DNA of 64,000 nucleotides from Colwellia sp. Arc7-635 (GTDB lineage Bacteria > Pseudomonadota > Gammaproteobacteria > Enterobacterales > Alteromonadaceae), in the NCBI RefSeq assembly GCF_003971255.1, contig NZ_CP034660.1, positions 3,844,001-3,908,000 on the forward strand. Reading direction: 5' to 3'. A model generated the notes under the pieces. The model did no database searches. It was given only the letters and a program-made list of their open reading frames with translations, and was not told the DNA's origin. Made by a program: the position numbers and the translations under genes. Numbering within the stretch: position 1 is the stretch's first letter; each line of letters opens with the position of its first letter. Below are positions 37,822 through 47,332 of the stretch, piece by piece.

Positions 37822-39102
37822 TTATAAACGCATATCTACTGATTCTTTCGGCAGGATATATTTTAAGTCGTATAACACATGTTGCTTTTTACCTAGTTTA
37901 CGAATGTTATCAACACCTAAATTTTTAAACTCATCATGCGCGACCGCAAGAATTATTGCGTCATAGTGATTAGCTTCAGGCTTTGTCGTTAGGCTCAGAT
38001 TGTATTCATGTTCCGCTTGTTCGCTAGAACACCAAGGGTCTGTGATATCAACATTGATATTATATTCTTTAAGCTCACTCACAATATCAACAATCTTAGT
38101 ATTACGTAAATCAGGGCAGTTTTCTTTAAACGTTAATCCCATTATTAATACATTGGCACCTTCAACTTGAATACGTTTATGTAGCATATGCTTAACTAAC
38201 TGAGATACGACATAAGCGCCCATACCGTCATTTAAACGACGACCAGCTAGTATCATTTCAGGATGGTAGCCAACAGATTGGGCTTTATGAGTAAGGTAAT
38301 AAGGATCAACACCAATACAATGTCCGCCAACTAAGCCTGGACGGAAAGGTAGAAAGTTCCATTTAGTGCCTGCTGCTTCTAATACTTCTAGTGTATCAAT
38401 ATCGAGTTTATTAAAAATGATCGATAATTCGTTAATCAAGGCAATATTGACGTCACGCTGGGTATTTTCAATGACTTTGGCCGCTTCAGCTACTTTAATT
38501 GAACTTGCTTTATGGGTGCCGGCAATAATGATAGAGCGATACAAGTCATCAACAATGTTTGCAATTTCTGGCGTTGAACCTGAAGTAACTTTTAATATAT
38601 TAGTTACTCGGTGCTCTTTATCACCTGGATTAATTCGCTCTGGTGAATAACCCGCGTAAAAATCTTGGTTGTATACTAAGCCAGAAACTCGTTCAACTAC
38701 TGGGATACAGGCTTCTTCAGTCGCGCCAGGATATACAGTTGATTCATAGATGATGATATCACCTTGACTGACGACTTTACCCAGCATTTCGCTAGCTTTA
38801 ATCAAGGGTGTTAAATCTGGCTGTTTATGATTATCAATAGGCGTTGGCACGGTAACAATATAAACATTAGCACTTTGTAAATCAGCAACTTCACATGAGT
38901 AACTTAAGTTAGTCGTTTCTGCTAGTTCTTCGTCGCTAACTTCAAGTGTGCTGTCAGTGCCTTGTTGTAATTCAGTAATGCGACTTTTATTAATGTCGAA
39001 ACCTAAGGTTCGATATTTTTTACCAAACTCTACTGCCAATGGTAAACCAACATAGCCTAAACCTATGATGGCTATCTTTATATCATTTAAGTCACGTATC
39101 AT
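37822..39102 (-). CDS. tviB: UDP-N-acetyl-hexosamine 6-dehydrogenase (TviB/WbpO-like)
   Basis: A 426-residue nucleotide sugar dehydrogenase. The NAD loop [20 protein letters not shown] is near residue 10, [17 protein letters not shown] near 210 and the catalytic Cys in [20 protein letters not shown] near 257. The [15 protein letters not shown] form fits the WbpO/TviB/VipA group, which acts on UDP-GlcNAc or UDP-GalNAc, in contrast with WecC of the same locus. It lies between the two SLBB exporter genes together with the epimerase. Confidence 0.9.
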   Translation of the reverse strand: MIRDLNDIKIAIIGLGYVGLPLAVEFGKKYRTLGFDINKSRITELQQGTDSTLEVSDEELAETTNLSYSCEVADLQSANVYIVTVPTPIDNHKQPDLTPLIKASEMLGKVVSQGDIIIYESTVYPGATEEACIPVVERVSGLVYNQDFYAGYSPERINPGDKEHRVTNILKVTSGSTPEIANIVDDLYRSIIIAGTHKASSIKVAEAAKVIENTQRDVNIALINELSIIFNKLDIDTLEVLEAAGTKWNFLPFRPGLVGGHCIGVDPYYLTHKAQSVGYHPEMILAGRRLNDGMGAYVVSQLVKHMLHKRIQVEGANVLIMGLTFKENCPDLRNTKIVDIVSELKEYNINVDITDPWCSSEQAEHEYNLSLTTKPEANHYDAIILAVAHDEFKNLGVDNIRKLGKKQHVLYDLKYILPKESVDMRL

Positions 39103-39193
39103 TTCTAAAGTCCTTTACCCTAATTTTGCCAGTTATTTAATTTCTTACGCTATTTTTATCATCGTTCTAAAGTTTTACATAGTTAAAGTTTGA

Positions 39194-41914
39194 TTAAATA
39201 CCATTAATTGCTGCCACAGCTACTGCTGCATTATAAATAATCTGTGTTGCCGTTGACCAAAGTGTTAGATCATTCATGTATTCAGAGTCCAGTGGCACAA
39301 CAATAGTATCTCCAGGTTTTAACTGAGTGTCAGCCTTACCAGCAAACCAATTACTCTCTTCAACCATTTTAATACGGCCGCTGGCTGAAATAACGTAGAT
39401 ACGCTCAGCATCAGCACGTTTTTTAATACCACCGCTTTGTGCAATATAATCTTCTGCCGACATAGTGCCGTCATATAAGTGTGAAGAGCCAACCTGAACT
39501 TGACCAATAACATTAATCGAATTTTTCATGGTTGGTACATAAAGTACATCGCCACCTTCCAGCAGTATCTTCTCATTACTTGCCGCTATAAGATGAGGGA
39601 GGTTAATAACCAAGCGCCCTACAGGTTCCAACTTGGTAATATCTGCAAGTAGTTTTTGTGCGTCGTCGTATGAGGCTGACGTACCCTTTTCAGTAAGTGA
39701 TTTAGAAGCCATTTCGATACGTAAATCACTCGCTAATTTAACTAAGTTTTGTTGCTCTAATTCTTTTAATTTTTGACGAGTAAATACCGAAGCATCTGGA
39801 TGTGCATATTGTGTTAAGCCACCGGCTTTAGTGATTAGGTCTGTTAATGTTTCACCGCGGCGAATAGTATATTTACCCGGAAAGACGAATTCCCCACGAA
39901 GCTCAACAACATGGTTTTCACTCCAAGAGGGAATTTTATGTACGTTTAATCTGTCTTTGCTTTTTAGTGCGATATTAAATTGCTTATCGCCTTTTAATGC
40001 TGATGCTAAATCAACGTCTAATGAAGCTTTTGTTGCTCCATCGACAGTTAACTTATTACGAGTAACTTCTGCACGTACCAAGTAGGCTGATTCTTTCACG
40101 CCACCTGCTGCCATCACTAAGTCACTGACTTTAGCATTTTTCGCTAAGGGGTAAATACCAGGAAACTTAACTTGCCCATCAACTTCAATTAATTGAATAG
40201 GTTGTCCAGATGCTCCTTGTTGGCGAAGTTTTCTTAAAACTGGCGCCAATAAGCGATAACGTGAGAATAAGGCCATATCCCGAATATCTATTTCTTCATC
40301 AAGTCCAGCATTGGTAATTTGCACTAAAGATTGATTCGCTAAGTTTTGTGCTTGGCTGTCTTCATCAACATTGGTTGAGCCTGCTGAAGAACCATCACCA
40401 TACTTTTGCCAAAATGATTTCTCTTTATGTGATTCTTTAGCTTGTTGACGCTCTTTAGCAAAGATTTGCTGTTGCGTGAAAGCTAACTTATCTAAGGATA
40501 CATTTTCGTCAATATGTTTTGCTACATTTGAAAATATTAATATTTTATCATTCGGCGAAAGTATAAGGTTATTTGATGTATCTGATTGCTCACTATTTAG
40601 GGCTTCTGCCAGATTAAACTGTAATATTTCAATATTTCTGGCACTGTCTTTTTGACGTACAATCAAACCGTAGCTTAAATCAGCGTAAGGTAATATGTGT
40701 GAATTTAAATTAGGCAGTAAGTCAGTAATTTTTAGACCCTGTCGCCATTGATATTTTCCTGGGCGTGTAACAGCACCGATAACAGTAATTGACTGTTCAT
40801 ACATCCCTGAACTTTTCAGCACACGAATGTAGTCACCGTTTTTTAATTGCTGTTTACGGGCTTTTTTATCGGTTAAATCGACATTAACAATACTGCGCAA
40901 ACTTTGTTCATTATAGCGTTCAATAAGTGTTGATTGCGGGTACGCTGATGGCAATAAGCCACCTGACATTTCGATAACACTGTTAAAGTCTTCACCTGCT
41001 TTAAGCTCATAAATTGCAGGACGCCTAACTTCACCCAGTATTGAGATGCTTTTGCTTTGTGTTGGAATAAAAACGACGTCGCCAGACTGTAATAATATAT
41101 CACTTGATGAGTCGCCATGAATAAGTAGGTCATACAAGTCGACTGTTTGCACAACCTTCCCCGCACGCTTAACTTCAATATTACGTAATGAACCGATATC
41201 ACTAACACCACCAGCAGCAAAAATGGCATGTGTCACGCTAGAAAGTGAGCTCAAAGTATAAGGACCTGGCTTATAGGCTTCGCCTAGAATGAAAATACGC
41301 ATTGAACGAAGTTCAGCTAGGCTGACTACAACATTGACACCGATAATTCTTTGCTGAATTCGTTCAGTTAGAAAGTTTTTCATTTCAGCAAACCCTAAAC
41401 CGACAACCTTGACAGGGCCAACATTAGGAATGAGTACGTTGCCTTCTCGTGAAATAGGCAATACATACTCAGCATTCTCTTTACCGTATATTTGAATAGA
41501 TAACTGATCGCCAACACCTAAAACATAGCGTTCAGGAATAGCAATATCTGTAGTCGGTGTAAAAGTACTCGGCGCATTTGAAAATATATCGAGCCCAAAA
41601 CGTTCTAGCGGCTGAAATAATTCAGCATCACCTTCAAAAGTTAACGATTCGTCTTCATCTTGCATTGAGTTATCAGCTTTAGGTCTAGGCATCACAGGCG
41701 TAGAAGTTAAGGCTGTTGGCTGGTTGTTGCCAGATATTTGCCCTAAAACAGTATCTAGATCAACACCCATACTTTGCGCAAGTATTTGTTGCTGCGCCTT
41801 AGGAAGATTCTTGAATTGCTCAATTTGTTGCTGACTAATTTGCGCTGAGAAAGCATTAAACGATACGGCACAAACAATAAAGGTGCAGATGAATTGACGG
41901 ATATATTTAATCAT
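39194..41914 (-). CDS. SLBB-domain polysaccharide export protein (WbfF/OtnA-like), copy 1
   Basis: A 906-residue relative of the protein at 33738-36542. Signal peptide at residues 1-23 (ending FSA before QISQQQIEQF); both mature proteins then share an IEQFK-x-LP/SPxQQQxLAxSMGVDL stretch. The Wza-like domain starts near residue 126 (PERYVLGVGDQLSIQIYGKE), followed by SLBB repeats (ISILGEVRRPAIYEL, LRGEFVFPGKYTI) and a charged insert near residue 480 (KERQQAKESHKEKSFWQKYG). The C-terminus LWSTATQIIYNAAVAVAAIN is hydrophobic. It is the first gene of the polysaccharide locus in the direction of transcription. Confidence 0.9.
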   Translation of the reverse strand: MIKYIRQFICTFIVCAVSFNAFSAQISQQQIEQFKNLPKAQQQILAQSMGVDLDTVLGQISGNNQPTALTSTPVMPRPKADNSMQDEDESLTFEGDAELFQPLERFGLDIFSNAPSTFTPTTDIAIPERYVLGVGDQLSIQIYGKENAEYVLPISREGNVLIPNVGPVKVVGLGFAEMKNFLTERIQQRIIGVNVVVSLAELRSMRIFILGEAYKPGPYTLSSLSSVTHAIFAAGGVSDIGSLRNIEVKRAGKVVQTVDLYDLLIHGDSSSDILLQSGDVVFIPTQSKSISILGEVRRPAIYELKAGEDFNSVIEMSGGLLPSAYPQSTLIERYNEQSLRSIVNVDLTDKKARKQQLKNGDYIRVLKSSGMYEQSITVIGAVTRPGKYQWRQGLKITDLLPNLNSHILPYADLSYGLIVRQKDSARNIEILQFNLAEALNSEQSDTSNNLILSPNDKILIFSNVAKHIDENVSLDKLAFTQQQIFAKERQQAKESHKEKSFWQKYGDGSSAGSTNVDEDSQAQNLANQSLVQITNAGLDEEIDIRDMALFSRYRLLAPVLRKLRQQGASGQPIQLIEVDGQVKFPGIYPLAKNAKVSDLVMAAGGVKESAYLVRAEVTRNKLTVDGATKASLDVDLASALKGDKQFNIALKSKDRLNVHKIPSWSENHVVELRGEFVFPGKYTIRRGETLTDLITKAGGLTQYAHPDASVFTRQKLKELEQQNLVKLASDLRIEMASKSLTEKGTSASYDDAQKLLADITKLEPVGRLVINLPHLIAASNEKILLEGGDVLYVPTMKNSINVIGQVQVGSSHLYDGTMSAEDYIAQSGGIKKRADAERIYVISASGRIKMVEESNWFAGKADTQLKPGDTIVVPLDSEYMNDLTLWSTATQIIYNAAVAVAAINGI

Positions 41915-42313
41915 TGAGTGTTTTTCTTCCTAATATACAGGGGGTGTTCGAAAAATAGGTGACGATTGTTTCAGTCATGAAGCATGAAAAATAAGGCCAA
42001 AACAGTGCAGAGTTTATCAGTAACGGTTAATTGATCAAAGCAACTTTTAATTCACAACTTTTTATCTGCTGAATAATTAGTAAAATTACAATGTAAAATA
42101 ACAAAAAATAAGCAATTAGCCTCCATTAACAAGAGATTAACCTGACAGACTTGCCTTTCGACGCCAGCAAAGGTATAAAACGGGCTGGCTAACGTATTTT
42201 ATACCATTTTGCTCGATATAATAGCTCATTAATTCAACATTAAATTAATGTAAGTCAACAAAACAATAATAATTCTAGTGATGAATTCGAGCATATTTTT
42301 AAGGAATTTTTAA
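41915..42313. other. Divergent intergenic region between polysaccharide locus and POT transporter gene
   Basis: This 399-base stretch must hold the start signals for both directions. On the plus side a perfect 9-bp inverted repeat GGTATAAAA (42172-42180) and TTTTATACC (42197-42205) is followed by TATAAT at 42217-42222, a possible -10 box without a good -35. I looked on both strands for a JUMPstart/ops element (GGCGGTAG) for RfaH-type antitermination upstream of the locus and did not find one. No gene is visible. Confidence 0.45.
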
Positions 42314-43750
42314 ATGACAACACCTACAGCAGGCACTTTTTTCGGTCACCCGAAAGGACTGTTTCTTTTATTTGGTACTGAAATGTGGGAACGTTTCGGT
42401 TACTACGGTATGCGCGCCCTTTTGGTGCTTTATTTGGTAGCAAGTGTACAAGATGGTGGTTTCGGTTGGACTAACGCCGAAGCTTTGAGTTTATACGGTA
42501 CCTTTACCATGGCAGTTTACTTAACGCCTGTGATTGGTGGCTGGCTCGCTGATAACTTTATTGGTCAACGTAAAGCAATAATTATTGGTGGTGTTATATT
42601 CTCCTTAGGTTACTTCACCTTAGGTATTCCTAAAACAATGCTTGTTGGTATGGAAGAAACAGTTTTCTATATTGGCTTAACGTTAATTGTTATTGGTAAT
42701 GGCTTATTTAAAGCCAATGTTTCAAGCTTAGTAGGCGACTTATACGAAGATGGCGATCACCGTCGTGACGGTGCCTTTACTATCTTCTACATGGGTATTA
42801 ACTTAGGTGCATTCTTAGCACCAATCACTGTTGGTGTTTTAGGTGAGCAAGTTAACTGGCATTACGGTTTCATTTTAGCCGGTTGTGGCATGCTTATTGG
42901 CTTAACCTTACAACTACTTTTTGCTAAAAAATATTTAGGTGATATTGGTGTTGAACCATCAGCTAAACGTACAGATGGCGAACAAAAAGCTGCAGCACCA
43001 TTAACTTCAGACGATTTAGATCGTATGAAAGTTATTTTAATTATGAGTATGTTCTCGGTTATTTTCTGGGCTGGCTTTGAACAAGCAGGTGGCTTATTTA
43101 CCATTTATGCTTCTGACTTCACTGATCGTACTATTTTTGGAATGGAAGTAGCTGCGTCATCATTCCAATCTTTAAATGCGATGTTTATCATTATGCTAGC
43201 GCCGATTGTTGCTTCTGTTTGGGTTAAGATGGGTTCGAATGAACCAACTTCACCGAAAAAGTTTGCTCTTGCGATGGTGTTTTTAGCCTTAGGTTTCTTT
43301 GTTATGCTTTGGGCTACTATGGTTCAAGGCGGCGATGTTACCGTTAAAGTAAGTATGCTATTTTTAGTTTTTGCTTACCTTTTCCATACCTTAGGTGAAC
43401 TATGTTTATCACCTATTGGCTTGTCTATGGTAACTAAATTAGCGCCACTCAAATTTACTTCATTATTAATGGGTATTTGGTTCTTCTTTACTGCTTTGTC
43501 TAACTGGTTAGCTGCATTTATTGGCTCATTTGTTGGTGAAGGACAAGAAATGGTTGATAACGCTGCTAACATCTTTATGGGTGTAGGCTCTGCCGCTTTA
43601 GTTACTGGTCTGCTTATCTTTTTATCTGCTGGCAAGTTAGTGCAATGGATGCATGGTGCTGAAGGTAATGAGTCTCATGACCTTGAAGGTAAAATTGAAG
43701 AAGAGATTGCAGTAACAGGTACGCATGAAGGTATCTCAGAAAAGCAATAA
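42314..43750 (+). CDS. POT/PTR2-family proton-coupled oligopeptide transporter
   Basis: A 478-residue major facilitator protein importing di- and tripeptides with protons. Signature GTEMWERFGYYGMRALLVLY in the first helix (ExxERFxYYG motif), then GGWLADNFIGQRKAIIIGG and FKANVSSLVGDLY, the second PTR2 signature region (FYMGINLGAFLAP). About 14 hydrophobic segments are visible. Start supported by AAGGA nine bases before the ATG. Transcribed alone: a divergent locus lies upstream and an intrinsic terminator downstream. DtpA-like, but the exact orthologue is not assigned. Confidence 0.94.
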   Translation: MTTPTAGTFFGHPKGLFLLFGTEMWERFGYYGMRALLVLYLVASVQDGGFGWTNAEALSLYGTFTMAVYLTPVIGGWLADNFIGQRKAIIIGGVIFSLGYFTLGIPKTMLVGMEETVFYIGLTLIVIGNGLFKANVSSLVGDLYEDGDHRRDGAFTIFYMGINLGAFLAPITVGVLGEQVNWHYGFILAGCGMLIGLTLQLLFAKKYLGDIGVEPSAKRTDGEQKAAAPLTSDDLDRMKVILIMSMFSVIFWAGFEQAGGLFTIYASDFTDRTIFGMEVAASSFQSLNAMFIIMLAPIVASVWVKMGSNEPTSPKKFALAMVFLALGFFVMLWATMVQGGDVTVKVSMLFLVFAYLFHTLGELCLSPIGLSMVTKLAPLKFTSLLMGIWFFFTALSNWLAAFIGSFVGEGQEMVDNAANIFMGVGSAALVTGLLIFLSAGKLVQWMHGAEGNESHDLEGKIEEEIAVTGTHEGISEKQ

Positions 43751-43754
43751 AAAG

Positions 43755-43843
43755 CGAAGCTTTCAGTTATAAGTGATTAGCTGTCAGTAAAAGAGCAAAA
43801 CACAGCCGTGTGGCACTTGTTCTCTCTGACAGCAGACAGCTTC
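43755..43843. repeat. Imperfect palindromic repeat, copy A
   Basis: Contains AGCTTTCAGT (43758-43767) and AGCTGTCAGT (43779-43788), answered in inverted orientation by CTGACAGC (43826-43833). The 8-bp arms GCTGTCAG and CTGACAGC pair perfectly. After the second unit it reads AAAAGAGCAAAACA, close to AAAAACAAAACAAG in copy B at 44884-44971, so the two look like members of one dispersed family. Confidence 0.5.
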
Positions 43844-43872
43844 AAACTTTTAACTATTTTTAAGCTTCTGTT

Positions 43873-43907
43873 AAAACGAGTAATATTAAATTATTACTCG
43901 TTTTTTT
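43873..43907 (+). terminator. Rho-independent terminator of the POT transporter gene
   Basis: Perfect 13-bp stem AAAACGAGTAATA / TATTACTCGTTTT with loop TTAAAT, followed by a run of T (43901-43907). A canonical intrinsic terminator, 122 bases after the stop codon because a repeat lies between. Confidence 0.85.
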
Positions 43908-44172
43908 ATAACTAATTTTTGTACATCAATAGCATACCAACCGAACTAATTTATAGATCACCTTCAAATGCTCTACCTAGCCAATTATTGTCTTGTGTTC
44001 AATCCCAATAGCCCCTATTACTTAATCGCCCCTTGCATTTTAAAAGTGTCCCTCATTGAATAAATGATAAAAATTTAATACATTTTGATTAGCTCTACGC
44101 AATGTTTTATATGGCTTTAACCGTTTAGGTTTGTTATAAAAATAGCAGGATATTTTATAACAATAGGTCGCT

Positions 44173-44829
44173 GTGAATATGCCTTCAACATCAACAATAG
44201 ATACTGCATTGTCTTCTGCACCATTAACGAATAGAGCTGCCATTCGTAAATATGTCAGGCAGCAACGTCGGCAATTAACTCCTCTTCAACAACGTGATTC
44301 TGCAGAAAAGTTGTTAGTACACTTCTCTACTGATTCTCGTATTTTACAAGCAAAGCATATTGCATTGTATTTAAGTAACGATGGTGAGCTTGAGACTCAA
44401 GGGCTAATCGATTGGTGCTGGCAAACAGGTAAAAAGGTTTATTTACCTGTTGTGCACCCTTTTGCCGCTGGCAACTTACTTTTTTTACACTATGACCAGA
44501 AAACAACCTTAATTAATAATCAATATGGTATTGCCGAGCCCAAACTTGATGTTAGAAAAATAATACCGGCCAAACAACTCGACATTATTTGCACGCCTTT
44601 GGTCGCTTTTGATAAAACAGGCGCAAGACTAGGTATGGGTGGTGGCTTTTACGATAGAACATTAAGTCATTGGTATCAGCACTATCAAAAGCAAACACCG
44701 CAATACAACACACCTTATCCCATTGGTTTAGCCCATAACTGTCAACTTATTGATACATTACCTACTGAAGAGTGGGATATTCCGTTACCTGAAGTGATCA
44801 CACCTAGCCTGCACTTTAAATTTGATTAA
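44173..44829 (+). CDS. fau: 5-formyltetrahydrofolate cyclo-ligase
   Basis: Converts 5-formyl-THF to 5,10-methenyl-THF with ATP. The basic N-terminal segment AIRKYVRQQRRQLTPLQQRD is typical (it normally begins close to the protein start; here about 20 extra residues precede it). The C-terminal signature KTGARLGMGGGFYDRTL holds the substrate/ATP site. Two starts are possible: GTG at 44173, which has AGG five bases upstream, and ATG at 44179. 218 residues from the GTG. Flanked on both sides by related palindromic repeats. Confidence 0.92.
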   Translation: MNMPSTSTIDTALSSAPLTNRAAIRKYVRQQRRQLTPLQQRDSAEKLLVHFSTDSRILQAKHIALYLSNDGELETQGLIDWCWQTGKKVYLPVVHPFAAGNLLFLHYDQKTTLINNQYGIAEPKLDVRKIIPAKQLDIICTPLVAFDKTGARLGMGGGFYDRTLSHWYQHYQKQTPQYNTPYPIGLAHNCQLIDTLPTEEWDIPLPEVITPSLHFKFD

Positions 44830-44883
44830 TGCTTAGTTTTTTTAGTGTGGAATAAGTAGAATAGAAGACTATAAGTATGTAAT

Positions 44884-44971
44884 AAGCTGTAAGCTATCAG
44901 TTCGAAGCTTTCAGTAAAAACAAAACAAGTACAGCTGCCAGTTAAAAACTATCCATCAATTACTGACAGCT
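44884..44971. repeat. Imperfect palindromic repeat, copy B
   Basis: Lies between fau and rpiA. Three direct copies of AGCTnnCAGT occur (AGCTATCAGT 44892-44901, AGCTTTCAGT 44906-44915, AGCTGCCAGT 44933-44942), followed by the inverse ACTGACAGCT (44962-44971). The spacing sequence after the second copy (AAAAACAAAACAAG) resembles copy A on the other side of fau. It ends 17 bases before the rpiA start codon. Confidence 0.5.
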
Positions 44972-44988
44972 AAACCAAAGGTTTCTCT

Positions 44989-45645
44989 ATGACTCAAGAT
45001 GACATGAAAAAAGCAGCAGCGATTAAAGCACTAGACTATATCAAAGCAGATACTATTGTTGGTGTTGGCACGGGTTCCACGGTAAATCATTTTATCGATG
45101 CTCTTGCTACAGTCAAAGATAAGATAATTGGCGCAGTTTCAAGCTCAGAAGAGTCAACAAAGCGCTTAAAATCTTTTGGTATTGAAGTGTTTGATCTCAA
45201 TAATGTTGATGGTATTGATGTTTATGTTGATGGTGCTGATGAAATCAACCCGCACATGCATATGATCAAAGGTGGCGGTGCTGCCCTTACCCGTGAAAAA
45301 ATTGTTGCCGCTGTAGCAAAGACCTTTGTTTGTATCGCCGACGATACCAAGCAAGTGCCTATGCTAGGACGTTTTCCATTACCGGTTGAAGTTATCCCGA
45401 TGGCGAGAAGTTATGTTGCTAGAGAACTAGTGAAATTGGGTGGAGATCCGGTTTATCGCCAAGGTGTTGTGACTGATAATGGTAATGTTATTCTTGATGT
45501 GCATAACTTTACGATAATGGATCCTAAAGCATTGGAAAACAGCATTAATGCTATTGTTGGTGTTGTCACGAATGGTCTGTTCGCAAATCGTCCAGCAAAT
45601 GTCTCAATTATCGGCAGCGCCGATGGTACAAAAATAATAAAATAA
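44989..45645 (+). CDS. rpiA: Ribose-5-phosphate isomerase A
   Basis: Interconverts ribose 5-phosphate and ribulose 5-phosphate. 218 residues, the normal length. Motifs: [16 protein letters not shown] near residue 24 (phosphate loop), [37 protein letters not shown] with catalytic Asp residues near 82-85 and [12 protein letters not shown] near 100. Start supported by AAGG nine bases upstream. fau, rpiA and serA follow each other on the plus strand as in many gammaproteobacteria. Confidence 0.97.
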   Translation: MTQDDMKKAAAIKALDYIKADTIVGVGTGSTVNHFIDALATVKDKIIGAVSSSEESTKRLKSFGIEVFDLNNVDGIDVYVDGADEINPHMHMIKGGGAALTREKIVAAVAKTFVCIADDTKQVPMLGRFPLPVEVIPMARSYVARELVKLGGDPVYRQGVVTDNGNVILDVHNFTIMDPKALENSINAIVGVVTNGLFANRPANVSIIGSADGTKIIK

Positions 45646-45753
45646 CACTTTAGAGTTTATACCCTATATGATAGTTTAGATATCTAGCCATCTAAAAATT
45701 TATTTGATACTTATTTAAGTAACTAATGTTTGATCGAGAGAAGATAAACTATC

Positions 45754-46983
45754 ATGAGTAATAATTCACTAGCGAAAGACAAAATTAAGATATTACTTCT
45801 AGAAGGTGTACATCAAAGTGCCCTTGAAGAATTGAAGAACAAAGGTTATTCGAACATTGAATATATTAAAACCTCCCTTTCAGAAGACGAATTAATTCAA
45901 AAGATTGCCGATGTTCATTTTATTGGTATTCGCTCTCGTACCGACTTAAATAAAAATGTGTTAAGTCATGCTAAAAAACTTGTTGCTATTGGTTGCTTCT
46001 GTATCGGCACTAACCAAGTTGATAAAGCCGCTGCACAAGCTTTTGGTATCCCTGTATTTAATGCTCCGTTCTCAAATACTCGTTCTGTGGCAGAATTAGT
46101 GTTAGGCGAAACCTTATTATTACTTCGCGGGATTCCTGAAAAAAGTGCACAAGCACATCGCGGTGTTTGGAATAAATCAGCTGCTGGCTCTGTTGAAGCT
46201 AGAGGAAAAACCTTAGGCATCATTGGCTACGGTCATATTGGCATGCAACTCGGTATTTTGGCTGAAACACTGGGCATGAGAGTACGTTTCTTTGATATTG
46301 AAACTAAACTACCACTAGGAAATGCTAGCCAATCGCCAACGATGACCGCACTATTAAAAGAAGCTGACGTTATTAGCTTACATGTGCCTGAAACTCCACA
46401 AACAAAGAATATGATGGGTGCAGCCGAATTTGAAGTAATGAAAGACGGTGTTGTTTTTATTAACGCCTCACGTGGCACCGTAGTTGATATTGACGCACTA
46501 GCTGATGCTTTAGCTATTAAGAAAGTTGCCGGTGCGGCAATTGATGTATTCCCGATAGAGCCTAAAAGTAATGATGAAGAGTTTATCAGCCCATTATGTG
46601 CCTTTGATAATGTAATTTTGACGCCACACATCGGTGGTAGCACTAAAGAAGCACAAGAAAATATCGGCCTTGAAGTAGCGAGTAAGCTTGCGAAATACTC
46701 AGATAATGGTTCAACCTTATCGGCTGTTAATTTTCCTGAAGTATCACTACCGGGCCATGTTGGTACCAGTCGTTTATTGCACATTCATCACAATCAACCC
46801 GGTGTACTAACTCAAATTAACCAAGCTTTCGCGAAACATGATATCAACATCGCTGCGCAGTATTTACAAACAGCTGACCAAATTGGTTATGTTGTTATTG
46901 ATATTGAAGCAGAAAATCGCGCATTAGCTTTAAAAGAGTTAAAGCAAATTGATGCTACGATTAGAGTAAGATTACTACACTGA
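45754..46983 (+). CDS. serA: D-3-phosphoglycerate dehydrogenase
   Basis: First enzyme of serine biosynthesis, oxidising 3-phosphoglycerate with NAD. 409 residues, matching the E. coli-type enzyme. Rossmann loop LGIIGYGHIGMQLGILAE near residue 155, INASRGTVVDIDALADAL near 235, DVFPIEPKS near 267 and LTPHIGGSTKEAQENIG near 290 (catalytic His). The last 80 residues form the ACT domain that binds serine for feedback inhibition (HIHHNQPGVLTQINQAFAKH). GAGAGAAG precedes the ATG. A perfect palindrome TACTTATTTAAGTA at 45708-45721 lies 32 bases upstream and could be an operator. Confidence 0.97.
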   Translation: MSNNSLAKDKIKILLLEGVHQSALEELKNKGYSNIEYIKTSLSEDELIQKIADVHFIGIRSRTDLNKNVLSHAKKLVAIGCFCIGTNQVDKAAAQAFGIPVFNAPFSNTRSVAELVLGETLLLLRGIPEKSAQAHRGVWNKSAAGSVEARGKTLGIIGYGHIGMQLGILAETLGMRVRFFDIETKLPLGNASQSPTMTALLKEADVISLHVPETPQTKNMMGAAEFEVMKDGVVFINASRGTVVDIDALADALAIKKVAGAAIDVFPIEPKSNDEEFISPLCAFDNVILTPHIGGSTKEAQENIGLEVASKLAKYSDNGSTLSAVNFPEVSLPGHVGTSRLLHIHHNQPGVLTQINQAFAKHDINIAAQYLQTADQIGYVVIDIEAENRALALKELKQIDATIRVRLLH

Positions 46984-47009
46984 TCTTATTACTAAGAATA
47001 TAACGACGA

Positions 47010-47039
47010 AGCCAAAGTATAAGTACTTTGGCTTTTTTA
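47010..47039 (+). terminator. Rho-independent terminator of serA
   Basis: Stem GCCAAAGTA / TACTTTGGC (9 bp, perfect) with loop TAAG, preceded by A and followed by TTTTTTAT, 27 bases after the serA stop codon. Confidence 0.88.
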
Positions 47040-47239
47040 TTGGGCACTTTATTTGCTGACCTTATTGATTAGCTATATTAGTTAGTTACTTGGTTAAGTT
47101 GAAGGGGTTTGAGTGTTAGGTTTTACCACAGCACTTTTCAAGCCAGCTGTACAATTAATAAAAGCCTTGCCAATATTAGTACTCAGCTTCTATTTCACAT
47201 CACGACTCAAGCTTTGAAATGAACTCATTTGAATTTGAA

Positions 47240-47278
47240 AATGAAAATGAAAAAGCCAAAGAATTATCTTTGGCTTTT
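47240..47278 (-). terminator. Rho-independent terminator of the ribH-nusB-thiL-pgpA unit
   Basis: Perfect 11-bp stem AAAAGCCAAAG / CTTTGGCTTTT (47251-47278) with a 6-base loop; on the minus strand it continues into TTTTTCATTTTC. It lies 55 bases after the pgpA stop codon. Confidence 0.75.
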
Positions 47279-47332
47279 GTGTTTGTATCTATATCTTTTG
47301 TAAACCAGACTATAAACAGTTAATAACTTATT

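Larger units (their letters stand above)
43751..44172. other. Intergenic region with repeat copy A and a terminator
   Basis: The 422 bases between the POT transporter gene and fau contain the palindromic repeat (43755-43843), the terminator (43873-43907) and about 265 bases of unassigned AT-rich sequence. Because the 6S RNA gene often lies next to fau in gammaproteobacteria I looked for it here; no 6S-like conserved bulge sequence was seen. Confidence 0.5.
46984..47332. other. Intergenic region between convergent serA and pgpA
   Basis: The 349 bases hold the serA terminator (47010-47039) and the pgpA terminator (47240-47278). Both hairpins contain the same GCCAAAG / CTTTGGC arm. The sequence between them shows no gene and no other clear structure. 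Confidence 0.55.

Noticed and set aside
41915-42313. JUMPstart/ops element for RfaH control of the polysaccharide locus
   Set aside because: No GGCGGTAG-like octamer was found on the minus strand upstream of the first SLBB gene.
43908-44172. 6S RNA gene (ssrS) upstream of fau
   Set aside because: Position is right for gammaproteobacteria, but no 6S-like closing stem or conserved central bulge could be recognised.
46233-46784. Minus-strand frame of 183 codons inside serA
   Set aside because: Antisense shadow; serA is complete with Rossmann and ACT domains on the plus strand.
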